The notes beneath the pieces were generated by a model. It ran no database searches. It had not been told where the DNA came from and worked only from the letters and a program-made list of their open reading frames with translations. A stretch of DNA of 64,000 nucleotides from Verrucomicrobiia bacterium (GTDB lineage: Bacteria > Verrucomicrobiota > Verrucomicrobiia > Limisphaerales > JADLHS01): assembly GCA_026125285.1 (NCBI GenBank), contig JAHCLO010000001.1:372001-436000 (forward strand), read 5' to 3'. Made by a program: the position numbers and the translations under genes. Of the stretch, positions 36,530-45,183 are shown piece after piece (positions within the stretch are counted from its first letter, which is position 1; the number at the start of each line of letters is the position of its first letter).

Positions 36530-37738
36530 ATGACTGTTCTAAACATTGTTTACGTGGTGCTGGTGATGCTCCTGCTGTTCGGAGCGGCGGTCTTCGTCCA
36601 TGAATGGGGACATTTCTGGATGGCACGCAAGCGGGGCATGAAGGTGGAGGCGTTTGCCATCGGCTTTGGCCCCAAGATTTTCTCGTGGAAGCGTGACGGT
36701 ATCGAGTACGCTTGGCGATGGATTCCCGCCGGTGGCTACGTGAAGCTGCCGCAAATGATCACTTCCGAGTCGTTGGAAGGTGAGACCAACAAGGAGGAGG
36801 TCATTCCACCCGCGTCGCCGTGGTCAAAAATCCTGGTCGCGTTCGCCGGACCATTCATGAACATCGTTTTCGCGTTCGTCCTGGCAGGAGTGATCTATTT
36901 CGTCGGCCTGCCGGTGGCGGTCAATCCTTCGATCATCGGCTACGTTGAACCCGGCTCCGAGGAGGCAAAATTCGGCATTCAGGAAGGGGACCGCATTGTC
37001 TCCGTCAACGGCGAGCGCGTGAAGTCGTGGCAGGACGTGAACATGTTCACCATTCTGGCACGCACGAATGTGTTGCCCGTGGTCATTGAGCGTGACGGGG
37101 TGCAAACGACCTATCATCTTACCGCCAAAGTCCACGAGGCGGTGGGCCTCAAGCTGCTGAACCTTGATCCGCGCGATCATCCGGAAGTCATCGAAGTGCA
37201 ATCCGACAGCGCGGCGGAAGCGGCCGGACTGAAGGCGGGCGATAAGATTCTTACGTTCAACTACGTGGTGCAAAGGCCCGGCCCCTCTCCGTGGGAACAG
37301 GTTAGTGACGTGTTCGACAAGACCATCAAGACCATCAGTGCGCTGATTCATTCCAAACAGACCGGCGTGGGCGCTAAGGATTTGAGCGGACCGGTCGGCA
37401 TTCTCACGATTCTCGCGGCCCAGGTGAACACCGATTATCGGCTGGCTCTGAGCTTTCTCGTTTTGCTCAACGTCAATTTGGCCATTCTCAACCTTCTGCC
37501 CATTCCGGTGCTGGACGGCGGCCACATCATGATGGCGATCATTGAGAAGATTCGCCGTCGTCCCCTCAGCCAAAAGTTTGTGGAGTACACCACCACGGCG
37601 TTTGCCTTGCTGCTGATCTCGTTCATGCTGTACGTGACGTTCTTTGACGTGAAACGGTTTTCCGTTTTCAAGTCCATGTTCAAGGGCGGGCACCAAATTG
37701 AGGAACAGCAAAAGCAAGCCGCGCCGCAAACACCTTAG
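36530..37738 (+). CDS. rseP: Site-2 (RIP) metalloprotease RseP
   Basis: A 402-residue polytopic membrane protease. The first membrane span contains FVHEWGHFWMARKRG (zinc HExxH), and the last ones contain LNLLPIPVLDGGHIM (third zinc ligand). Between them are two PDZ-like regions (GYVEPGSEEAKFGIQEGDRI and QSDSAAEAAGLKAGDKI). RseP-type enzymes cut transmembrane anti-sigma factors or signal-peptide remnants. It sits between dxr and ispG as in many bacteria. Confidence 0.95.
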   Translation: MTVLNIVYVVLVMLLLFGAAVFVHEWGHFWMARKRGMKVEAFAIGFGPKIFSWKRDGIEYAWRWIPAGGYVKLPQMITSESLEGETNKEEVIPPASPWSKILVAFAGPFMNIVFAFVLAGVIYFVGLPVAVNPSIIGYVEPGSEEAKFGIQEGDRIVSVNGERVKSWQDVNMFTILARTNVLPVVIERDGVQTTYHLTAKVHEAVGLKLLNLDPRDHPEVIEVQSDSAAEAAGLKAGDKILTFNYVVQRPGPSPWEQVSDVFDKTIKTISALIHSKQTGVGAKDLSGPVGILTILAAQVNTDYRLALSFLVLLNVNLAILNLLPIPVLDGGHIMMAIIEKIRRRPLSQKFVEYTTTAFALLLISFMLYVTFFDVKRFSVFKSMFKGGHQIEEQQKQAAPQTP

Positions 37739-37751
37739 CCCTGCGCCGGCC

Positions 37752-39611
37752 ATGCGCTACTGCGAATCGCCCTACGCCTTTAAGCGCCGCCGGACCCGCG
37801 AGGTGGTCATTGGCGACCCCGCGCGCGGCGGTGTGATCATTGGCGGCGACCACCCAATCGTCGTGCAGTCCATGATCACCTGCGACACGATGGACACGGC
37901 GGCGAGCGTGCAGCAGACTCTGGATCTGGTGGCCGTCGGTTGCCAGCTTGTGCGCATCACCGCCCCCACGGTGAAAGACGCCGCCAATCTGCAGAACATT
38001 GTCGCCGAATTGCGCGCCCGCGGTTGCACCGTGCCGATCGTGGCGGACATCCATTTCAAACCGGAAGCCGCGATGGAAGCCGTCAAATGGGTGGAAGTCG
38101 TGCGCGTCAACCCCGGCAACTACGCCGACTCCAAGAAATTCGCCATCAAGGAATACACGGACGAACAATACGCCGCGGAGTTGAAGCGCATCGAAGAGAA
38201 GTTCACGCCGCTCGTGCTCGAATGTAAACGTCGCCAGCGCGCTCTGCGCATCGGCACGAACCACGGTTCGCTCTCCGACCGCATCATGAACCGCTACGGC
38301 GACACGCCGTTGGGCATGGTTGAAAGCGCGCTGGAATTCGCCCGCATCTGCCGCGCGCACGACTTCCACAATTTCAAGTTTTCCATGAAGTCGAGCAACC
38401 CCAAGGTGATGATCGCGTGTTATCGCCTGCTGGTTGCGCGGCTCGATCAGGAAGGGCCGGACTGGAATTACCCGATTCACCTCGGCGTGACTGAAGCGGG
38501 TGAAGGCGAGGATGGCCGCATCAAGTCCGCCATCGGCATCGGCTCGCTGTTGGGCGATGGCTTGGGCGATACGATTCGCGTTTCGCTCACGGAAGATTCA
38601 CCGCGTGAGATCGAAGTGTGCCGCGATTTGCTCGCGCAGATTCCCGGCCTGACGACACCCCTTCACGCATCACGCATCACGCTTCACGATTTCCCTTTCG
38701 ACCCTTTCCGGTTTGAACGCCGCGAAACGCCGGACATCGAATTGAACGATCAGGTCAAGTGCGGCGGCGAAGAACTCATCCGCGTCGTCGTCACCCGCGC
38801 CACGTTCGACAAGGTGGCACCGAAGATTCGCCCGAAAGACGACGTTAAACCCGAGGCGGTTTACGAAGACCTGAACGTTGCGGAGATTGACCCGACGCAC
38901 GATTTCGACATCAACTGCGACACGCAACTCGTCACAGTGAAAGACGGCGTGAACCTGCCGGCCGTCGCCGCCTTCCGTATGCTGGCTGCCAGGCTAAAGC
39001 ACCTCGGTCGTAAGAATCCGATTTTGCTCAAAGACACGTTGTTCGCTGATGGTAGCCACCGAGGTAGCGAGGCGGAATCAGCAAAAGCCGGGAATCCGCC
39101 TCCTCACATCGGCGGCTACGACGTCTTGGAACCCAAGATCGCCTTGCTCCGCGCCTCAGTGGTCATCGGTGCCTTACTGGCGGATGGCATTGGCGACGCG
39201 ATTCTTGTTCGAGGCGAACCCGGCGCGGGTCAAAGCCTGCGGCTGGCCTACAACATTTTGCAGGCGGCGGGCTGCCGGAGTTTCAAGACGGATTACGTGG
39301 CATGTCCGAGTTGCGGTCGCACTCTATTCAATCTCCAGACGGTGACCGCGCGCATCAAGGCGCGCACGGAGCATCTCAAAGGCGTGAAGATCGCCATCAT
39401 GGGTTGCATCGTAAACGGCCCCGGCGAAATGGCCGATGCGGACTTCGGTTACGTGGGCGGCGCGCCCGGCAAGGTCAATCTCTACGTCGGCAAAACGCCG
39501 GTCAAATTCAACATCCCCGAAGCCGAAGCCGTGGAGCGGCTCGTGGACTTGATCCGTGAGCACGGGAAGTGGGTGGAGCCAGATGCGAAGCCGGCCCCTG
39601 CGGTAACGTGA
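37752..39611 (+). CDS. ispG: 4-hydroxy-3-methylbut-2-enyl diphosphate synthase, long form
   Basis: A 619-residue protein from the ATG at 37752, 13 nt after the rseP stop. It is much longer than E. coli IspG (about 370), with the extra middle domain seen in Chlamydia and plant enzymes. The TIM-barrel part includes QSMITCDTMDTAASVQQT and RVNPGNYADSKKF. The iron-sulfur end has ACPSCGRTLFNLQ and GCIVNGPGEMADADFGYVGG with the cluster cysteines. It makes HMBPP late in the MEP pathway. A palindromic repeat at 39053-39118 is inserted in frame, adding residues around GSEAESAKAGNPPPHIGGYD. Confidence 0.93.
   Translation: MRYCESPYAFKRRRTREVVIGDPARGGVIIGGDHPIVVQSMITCDTMDTAASVQQTLDLVAVGCQLVRITAPTVKDAANLQNIVAELRARGCTVPIVADIHFKPEAAMEAVKWVEVVRVNPGNYADSKKFAIKEYTDEQYAAELKRIEEKFTPLVLECKRRQRALRIGTNHGSLSDRIMNRYGDTPLGMVESALEFARICRAHDFHNFKFSMKSSNPKVMIACYRLLVARLDQEGPDWNYPIHLGVTEAGEGEDGRIKSAIGIGSLLGDGLGDTIRVSLTEDSPREIEVCRDLLAQIPGLTTPLHASRITLHDFPFDPFRFERRETPDIELNDQVKCGGEELIRVVVTRATFDKVAPKIRPKDDVKPEAVYEDLNVAEIDPTHDFDINCDTQLVTVKDGVNLPAVAAFRMLAARLKHLGRKNPILLKDTLFADGSHRGSEAESAKAGNPPPHIGGYDVLEPKIALLRASVVIGALLADGIGDAILVRGEPGAGQSLRLAYNILQAAGCRSFKTDYVACPSCGRTLFNLQTVTARIKARTEHLKGVKIAIMGCIVNGPGEMADADFGYVGGAPGKVNLYVGKTPVKFNIPEAEAVERLVDLIREHGKWVEPDAKPAPAVT
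39053..39118 (+). repeat. Palindromic element within ispG
   Basis: Two 27-nt arms, 39053-39079 and 39092-39118, pair at 21 of 27 positions around a 12-nt loop. The element keeps the ispG reading frame open, ending in HIGGYD just before the conserved LEPKIALLRAS region. The form resembles the other palindromic repeats in this window, though the sequence differs. This is like protein-inserted palindromes known from Rickettsia (RPE), by analogy only. Confidence 0.75.
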
Positions 39612-40264
39612 GGAGCGAGACAGTCTTCACCTTCTGTGTGGTGCTCGTCCTGGGAGGGTCAGTGCTGTTCGCGATTGACTGGTTCAAACGCCGACGATCC
39701 GCAGCGAAATCGCTGAATTCCAATCCGGCCGTTCCTCCTTCGCTACCCTTTTCGATTGAGTTTACAAACACTTGGGATGATCTGATTCAGGCATTTGAAG
39801 CAGAAAGAATCAGCAGGAGGAGTCGAGCCGATCGTTGGGTGCTTATCATCATGGGCTGGGGGTGGTTCCTACTGGCAATCCTTGCTTGGCTAGAAGTCTT
39901 CCGACAGATCCGACCACACAAATGGTGGCAGCCACTGCTTCCTCTGACTCTGGGCGGAGGTCTTTTGTGGCATAATCTCGCCAAGCCCTTTTTGCAGAAA
40001 AGGCAAATTCGAGCCAACAATCCAGCCTCAGAAATGGTACGGTTCATCATCATGAGTGATGGAATTCAAATTCAAGCGGCAGGATTGGGACCTCTCAAGC
40101 GCACTTGGGATGAACTTGCTGCCGCGATGAATGCCAAAACGGGACTGCTGATATATTTCACAGATGGAACTGCGAATTGGCTTCCACAAAGAGCTTTCCA
40201 AAATAACCGACTGAAGGAGGGTCTCCATGCGTTCTTGGTTGAGCGATTGGTCGAAAATGAATAA
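39608..40264 (+). CDS. YcxB-like membrane protein
   Basis: A 218-residue protein starting at GTG 39608, which overlaps the ispG stop (GTGA). An N-terminal hydrophobic span (TFCVVLVLGGSVLFAIDWF) and a central pair (WVLIIMGWGWFLLAILAWL; WQPLLPLTLGGGLLWH) are visible. The C-terminal part (GIQIQAAGLGPLKRTWDEL then LLIYFTDGTANWLPQRAF) has the YcxB-like pattern of a small beta domain behind two spans. Function unknown. Overlap with ispG suggests it is the last gene of that operon. Confidence 0.7.
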   Translation: MRSETVFTFCVVLVLGGSVLFAIDWFKRRRSAAKSLNSNPAVPPSLPFSIEFTNTWDDLIQAFEAERISRRSRADRWVLIIMGWGWFLLAILAWLEVFRQIRPHKWWQPLLPLTLGGGLLWHNLAKPFLQKRQIRANNPASEMVRFIIMSDGIQIQAAGLGPLKRTWDELAAAMNAKTGLLIYFTDGTANWLPQRAFQNNRLKEGLHAFLVERLVENE

Positions 40265-40526
40265 CAACTACCGAGAGACGCCGAATCCGAAAGCCACTCT
40301 GGATAAGGGGCGGCGAGCAGCAAAGTCTCCAGGATGCGGTGGAGCGGGAGTTGGACGGCGAACAAGAAATGATCAAAGTTGGCTTCGAGGCCCTCCGTCT
40401 GGGGCGGAACGTTCCGGCGGATCCGCTTGGCTGCGTCGCTGAGTGCCACAGCAAAGTCAAAGCCGCCGGATTCGAGGAGCAGATTCAGAACAGCCACAGG
40501 CCGGTGAATTGTTTCCGGCTGCGAAC

Positions 40527-41168
40527 CTATTGAATTAGCGCGCTGCTCCGACCCTTCGGAATCATTCCCAGGTGATAAATCAAGAAGCCGTGCAGGAATT
40601 GCTGAACTGCCCGCGCCTGTTCAGCGGTCGCGCGCAGTTCACCCAGCTTTTCCCACGATGTGTCAGTAAGAGCGGCGACCAGGTTCTGGGTCGGCAGGGA
40701 CAGTTGCGTTTGCGGTACATTGGGTTCAAGGCCGAGTACGCGGAGCAGTTTCAACTCAAAGGCGAAAACAGTCCTAGGCTTGGGCGGTTGCCGGGGCAGG
40801 TGATTCAAGAAAGCGGTGAACAAGGGGTGGATGTCTGGCAAGGGTGTGTCCGCCTCGGTTGTTTGCTCGATCAACGCGGCGCCATAGCTGGCTTGCTGCA
40901 ACCAGCCAAGTTCCTGTCGCAACGCGGCGTGAGTTTCGCGCACGGCGACTTCGCGCAACGTGTGCAACTCCGAACGGCGGCTGCGATGGAAAGTGAAATC
41001 GGCTTCGTAGAACAAATCCAGCTTGCCGAGAAACGGTGACTTGAGCCGGCGGGCGCCTTTGGCCACGGTGGCGATGCGTCCAAACTGCGGCGTGAGCCAG
41101 TTCACAATGAGGCTCGTTTCGGTCAGGGTCCGCGCGCGCAAAATCAAACCGGAGGCGGTTTCGATCAT
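40527..41168 (-). CDS. recO: DNA repair protein RecO
   Basis: A 213-residue protein starting at the ATG at 41168. It begins IETASGLILRARTLTETSLI, the RecO OB-fold pattern, with LTPQFGRIATVAKGARRLKS next, and then the helical domain (FAFELKLLRVLGLEP). The cysteine zinc motif of some RecO proteins is absent and the protein is slightly shorter than the E. coli one. RecO works with RecR and RecF in loading RecA at gaps. The start overlaps the DUF502 stop by 4 nt. Confidence 0.9.
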   Translation of the reverse strand: MIETASGLILRARTLTETSLIVNWLTPQFGRIATVAKGARRLKSPFLGKLDLFYEADFTFHRSRRSELHTLREVAVRETHAALRQELGWLQQASYGAALIEQTTEADTPLPDIHPLFTAFLNHLPRQPPKPRTVFAFELKLLRVLGLEPNVPQTQLSLPTQNLVAALTDTSWEKLGELRATAEQARAVQQFLHGFLIYHLGMIPKGRSSALIQ

Positions 41169-41878
41169 GCGGGCAGGTTGACCCCGGTGCGTGGCTGGCT
41201 GATGGGCGGCAGTTCGGCCGGCGCCGCGTATTCGGGGGACACGGAGCCAAGGCTGATGATGAACTTGATGGCGTCGGCCACGGACATCTGGAGCCGGGTC
41301 ACGTCCTGTTCCGGGACGAGAACCAGCCAGCCGGAGGTGGGATTGGGAGTGGTGGGCACAAAGATGCAGACGACTTTTTCCTTGGTTTTCTGTTGCACCT
41401 CGTCGTGCTGTTCGCCGGTGATGAACCCCAGGGAATAAATGCCGGCCCGGGGAAACTGGATGAGCACCACGGTTTGGAAGGCGCTCTTCTTGCCGGTGGA
41501 GAATGCCTCGTTGACTTGCTTGATGGTGGAATAGATTTTGTTCACCAACGGGACCCGCATGAGGACATTGTCCATCCACTGAATCAGCTTCTTCCCGATG
41601 TAATTCCGCGCCAGACGGCCCACGATGGATACCAACCCCAGGGCCAAGAGCAGCGCGAGCAGACTCCAATACCAAAACATCTGGCCGGACTTGCCGTTGA
41701 GGTAAATCCGCTCTGGATTCAGAATGTATTTCAGGAAGAACAGGAGCGCGTCCGTGATGTTCGACACGCTGCCAAACAGCCACACAATCACCGCGATGGA
41801 AACAACCGCTGGCAGAATAATCGCCAGCCCCGCCAGGAAATTGGCGCGCCAACGGACAATCAAACCTTTGTGTTCCAT
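41165..41878 (-). CDS. DUF502 family membrane protein
   Basis: A 237-residue protein. Two membrane spans (FLAGLAIILPAVVSIAVIVW and WYWSLLALLLALGLVSIVGR) are followed by a soluble part with VNKIYSTIKQVNEAFSTGKK and VVLIQFPRAGIYSLGFITG, the DUF502 signature. Function is not established for the family. It overlaps recO by 4 nt and lies 20 nt after ybeY, so it is within the ybeY-phoH operon. Confidence 0.9.
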   Translation of the reverse strand: MEHKGLIVRWRANFLAGLAIILPAVVSIAVIVWLFGSVSNITDALLFFLKYILNPERIYLNGKSGQMFWYWSLLALLLALGLVSIVGRLARNYIGKKLIQWMDNVLMRVPLVNKIYSTIKQVNEAFSTGKKSAFQTVVLIQFPRAGIYSLGFITGEQHDEVQQKTKEKVVCIFVPTTPNPTSGWLVLVPEQDVTRLQMSVADAIKFIISLGSVSPEYAAPAELPPISQPRTGVNLPA

Positions 41879-41898
41879 GACCGGAGGTTAAAGCAGGT

Positions 41899-42396
41899 TC
41901 AGAGATTGCTCAAGGCAAAGCGGCGGGCCACCCGCCGCAACAGCCGGTTCTCCGCCCGCTTCATGGCCCGGCGCGCCGCGGGGCGGGTGTCGTCATAACC
42001 GCGCAAATGCAGCAGTCCGTGCAGAATGTAGCGGAGGACTTCCGCCTGCCATGTCGTGCGGAAACGCCGGGCCTGTGCCACGGCTTCCTCCACGCAAACG
42101 AACACCTCGCCGTGGAGCATAATCGGTGACTGATTCTCGCAAGCAAGGGGACTTTCCTGATCAACAGATGACGCCCCCGGCCGGTGATCAAACGTGATGA
42201 CATCCGTGGAACCGGCGTGCCGCAAATACCGTTCGTTCACGCGCGTCATTTCCGGCGCCGCCACCAGATGGACGCCGAGTTGGTACGCGACCAGACCGAA
42301 CTCCTCGTGCAGGGTGGTGGCGATGACTTTGCGGAGCTGTCGCCGGTTGATGCGACGCACGCGCTGGCGGTTGCGCAGGCAGAGTTCGCGGTTCAT
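41899..42396 (-). CDS. ybeY: Endoribonuclease YbeY
   Basis: A 165-residue protein with the YbeY layout: LGVHLVAAPEMTRVNERYLR, GSTDVITFDH (the DVLSFP-like segment), GEVFVCVEEAVAQA and ILHGLLHLRGYDD. The family motif HGxLHLxGYDH normally supplies three zinc-binding His; here the last His is Asp. YbeY is a metal-dependent RNase needed for 16S rRNA 3' maturation and ribosome quality control. The start overlaps the phoH stop by 4 nt. Confidence 0.88.
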   Translation of the reverse strand: MNRELCLRNRQRVRRINRRQLRKVIATTLHEEFGLVAYQLGVHLVAAPEMTRVNERYLRHAGSTDVITFDHRPGASSVDQESPLACENQSPIMLHGEVFVCVEEAVAQARRFRTTWQAEVLRYILHGLLHLRGYDDTRPAARRAMKRAENRLLRRVARRFALSNL

Positions 42397-43352
42397 CGGG
42401 CCGTGCCGCGGTGCTGTTCGTAGGCACTGATGATGCGTTGGACCAGCGGATGCCGTACCACGTCGCGTTTGCCAAATTCGATCACGGCAATGCCTTCCAC
42501 GTTCTTCAGCACACGATGGGCTTCCAGCAGACCGGAGTGTTTGTGGGGCGGCAGGTCTATCTGAGTTTCATCGCCGGTGACCACGGCCTTCGAGCCGTGG
42601 CCCAGGCGCGTGAGAAACATCAGCATTTGCTCGGTGGTGGAATTCTGGGCCTCGTCCAGGATGATGAAGGCATTGTTCAGCGTGCGCCCCCGCATGTAGG
42701 CCAGCGGCGCGATCTCAATGGTGCCGCGCTCGGTGTGCTTTTGAATCTCCTCGGCAGGCAGCATGTCGTGCAAGGCATCGTGCAGGGGCCGCAAGTAAGG
42801 TGTGATTTTCTCGTAGAGGTCACCCGGCAAAAACCCCAGCGCTTCGCCGGCCTCGACCGCCGGCCGGGTGAGAATGATTCGCGAAACCTTCCCCTCGCGG
42901 AGGGTGGTCAGTGCCATGGCCACCGCCAGGTAAGTCTTGCCCGTGCCTGCCGGGCCCACCCCAAATGTAATGTCGTTTTTGCGAATGGCATCGAGATACT
43001 TTTTCTGCCCCACGGTCTTGGCCGTGACGCCGGGTTTCTTTTCATGCGTCAGCACGCGGTCGCTCATCAAATCCTTCAGCGTCGTTACACCCTCGTGCTT
43101 GACGACGTTGAGGGCGTGCGTGAATTCGCGGTTGCGCACCGGCGATCCGGCTTTGAGTGAACCTTCCAGTGAGAGGAAGAGGTGCTTGGCACGTTCCAGC
43201 GCCTCCGCGTTTCCCTCGAGCTTGATCCAGCCCTCGCGGGCAGTGGCTTTGACGCCAAGTTGCTCCTCCAGCGCCTGGAGGTTGCGGGGTTCATGATTGA
43301 ACAATTGCTGGGCCACGCGGGCGTTCTCAAAGTGGAGCGTTTCGGTAGGCAT
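42393..43352 (-). CDS. phoH: PhoH family ATPase
   Basis: A 319-residue protein from the ATG at 43352. GVGPAGTGKTYLAVAMAL is the Walker A motif and AFIILDEAQNSTTEQMLMFL is Walker B. The N-terminal KH-like part (about 1-100) precedes the ATPase domain, the usual PhoH-L arrangement. PhoH proteins are RNA-related ATPases often next to ybeY, as here, with which they may act in RNA metabolism. The 4-nt overlap with ybeY supports co-translation. Confidence 0.95.
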   Translation of the reverse strand: MPTETLHFENARVAQQLFNHEPRNLQALEEQLGVKATAREGWIKLEGNAEALERAKHLFLSLEGSLKAGSPVRNREFTHALNVVKHEGVTTLKDLMSDRVLTHEKKPGVTAKTVGQKKYLDAIRKNDITFGVGPAGTGKTYLAVAMALTTLREGKVSRIILTRPAVEAGEALGFLPGDLYEKITPYLRPLHDALHDMLPAEEIQKHTERGTIEIAPLAYMRGRTLNNAFIILDEAQNSTTEQMLMFLTRLGHGSKAVVTGDETQIDLPPHKHSGLLEAHRVLKNVEGIAVIEFGKRDVVRHPLVQRIISAYEQHRGTAR

Positions 43353-43380
43353 GGCGTGTAAAATGAAGCAACCCGTCAGT

Positions 43381-43866
43381 TCACGGCGCCAAGACGCCTC
43401 GCAACTGTGCGGCCAAATCCTCAAGGGCTTGCGGCAGGACACTGGTGTTAGCGATGACCGGCATGAAATTGGTATCCCCATTCCACCGCGGCACCACATG
43501 AACGTGCAAATGTTCCGTGATGCCCGCGCCAGCCACCCGGCCCAGGTTGATTCCAATGTTGAAGCCCTCGGGCCGCATCAGCGCGGTGAGCGCGTTGACA
43601 CACCGGCGCGTAAGTTTCCACAAATCGGTCAATTCTTCCTCAGTCAAATCGTTCATATCCGCGGTTTGCTTGTAGGGGACAATCATCAGGTGTCCGCCAT
43701 TGTAAGGGTAGCGATTGAGGAGGGCATAACAGGTACGCTCCCGCACAATCACCAGATTGGCCCCGTCGTCACTCGACTGCGCAATTCGAGTGAACAGGCT
43801 TTCGTCAAGCTGCGGCTTGGGCGCCAGAATGTATTCGATGCGCCAAGGAGCATGGAGTGTTTCCAT
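43381..43866 (-). CDS. HIT family hydrolase
   Basis: A 161-residue protein. HLHVHVVPRW is the histidine-triad active site with the extra PRW of the AP4A-phosphorylase-like subgroup. RCVNALTALMRPEGFNIGIN also fits. HIT proteins hydrolyse or transfer nucleotides from dinucleoside polyphosphates or adenylated molecules. It precedes phoH by 28 nt on the same strand, so it is likely the first gene of the HIT-phoH-ybeY-DUF502-recO operon. Confidence 0.93.
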   Translation of the reverse strand: METLHAPWRIEYILAPKPQLDESLFTRIAQSSDDGANLVIVRERTCYALLNRYPYNGGHLMIVPYKQTADMNDLTEEELTDLWKLTRRCVNALTALMRPEGFNIGINLGRVAGAGITEHLHVHVVPRWNGDTNFMPVIANTSVLPQALEDLAAQLRGVLAP

Positions 43867-43947
43867 GCGTTCACCCTAGTGAGCACCACGCTGAAAGTCA
43901 AAAACCGATGCGGCATCTTGGGGAACGTCCAATCCCGGGGAGCACTG

Positions 43948-45183
43948 TCAGGCGGGCGCTTTTGCGCCGGGCCCCAACTTGCCTCTCAGCACGTACACCA
44001 GCGCCTTGACCGCGAGTTCGCTGAAGAGGAAGGGTTTGGCGATGAAATCATTCCCCCCGCTCATCATGGAACTGGCGCGGCTCTCCAGATCATTGAGGCT
44101 GGTGACGAAGACAATCGGAACGGTCTTGTACGCCGGCAGCGCGCGCACCTTCGTGCAAAGCTCAAAGCCGTTCATACCCGGCATATCCACGTCGAGAAAA
44201 ATCAACTCAAAGCATTGTTCCGACACCATCTGGAACGCCACGAGGGGATCTTCCTCGTTGACGGATTTCAGTCTGGCTCTTTCCAGCGCGTGAGTGATGG
44301 CGCGCCGGGAAATGGCCTCATCGTCAACGACGAGAATGTTGGCCGCCGGTGTTTCGCGTCCTGGCACGGTGGCGTGGGTGAAGAGGAAACCCAGAAAGTC
44401 AATAGCGTTGGCCACGGTGCGCATCGTCGAGGCGTTCACGTTGGCCGGCTTGTCCTGAAGCTCCTTGAGGAGCGCCTCCAGCGCATCCGACATCTGCGCA
44501 ATCTGCAGCATGCCGGTGATGCCCGCGTTACCGGTCAACGCGCGAATTCGCCTAAGCAGTTCCTTGATCTGGTGCAGGCGGACAGTCTCGTTCTCCGCCT
44601 TGATCATGCCCTGCAATAATGTCCGCAACGTGACGAGGGTAGCCGGCAGGCTCTCCACGAAAGACTTGCTTAGATCGGCCTCAAACGCGGCCTCCGCTTC
44701 GCGAGTCGGCGGGCGGGGCGGCGGCATGGTCGGGACCGACCGCGGCTCGGCCCAAGTGGTCACACTGACAGGTGCGGCTTTTGCCACCGGCGCAACCGCG
44801 GCCGCCGGCAGACTGCTCGCTCCGATGAGGCTACGAACCAGGTCAATGACCTGCCGGGGTGTGGAACTGGCCTTGGAGAGACAATTGGTCGCCCCCGCAG
44901 CCCAGGCATCCTGGACCATGTTCGACAGATAAGTATTGGAGAAGACGATGAGCGGTAATTTTTCGCAGCCGGGTTCGGCCCGAATCATTTTCATCAATTC
45001 CACCCCGGAAAGGCCCGATAGCATCATATCGAGAATGACAGCATCCGGTTGGAAACTCTTGACCAAGGCAAGCCCCGGCTCGCCTTCGTGGGCTACTTCC
45101 ACCGAGTAGCCTTCGAGCACAAAACGGTTGCGATAGATATTGGCGACGATCTGGTCGTCTTCAATGATTAAGACCTTCTTCAT
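43948..45183 (-). CDS. Two-receiver response regulator with Hpt-like middle
   Basis: A 411-residue protein. Receiver 1 (about 1-120) has [16 protein letters not shown] and [12 protein letters not shown] (Asp acceptor) but reads KASSTP where the conserved Lys-Pro would be. Receiver 2 (about 285-400) has [27 protein letters not shown] and FIAKPF, all canonical. The middle (about 165-270) is helical, and [20 protein letters not shown] resembles an Hpt site whose phospho-His position is Arg. No DNA-binding domain. It overlaps the kinase gene by 4 nt, so it is that kinase's partner. Confidence 0.88.
   Translation of the reverse strand: MKKVLIIEDDQIVANIYRNRFVLEGYSVEVAHEGEPGLALVKSFQPDAVILDMMLSGLSGVELMKMIRAEPGCEKLPLIVFSNTYLSNMVQDAWAAGATNCLSKASSTPRQVIDLVRSLIGASSLPAAAVAPVAKAAPVSVTTWAEPRSVPTMPPPRPPTREAEAAFEADLSKSFVESLPATLVTLRTLLQGMIKAENETVRLHQIKELLRRIRALTGNAGITGMLQIAQMSDALEALLKELQDKPANVNASTMRTVANAIDFLGFLFTHATVPGRETPAANILVVDDEAISRRAITHALERARLKSVNEEDPLVAFQMVSEQCFELIFLDVDMPGMNGFELCTKVRALPAYKTVPIVFVTSLNDLESRASSMMSGGNDFIAKPFLFSELAVKALVYVLRGKLGPGAKAPA

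Noticed and set aside
38655..38700. Tandem CACGCAT repeats within ispG
   Set aside because: Low-complexity coding sequence; too short for a separate element.
40318..40526. Short frames between the YcxB-like gene and recO
   Set aside because: Both strands have small open frames but none has a start with supporting context or recognisable sequence.
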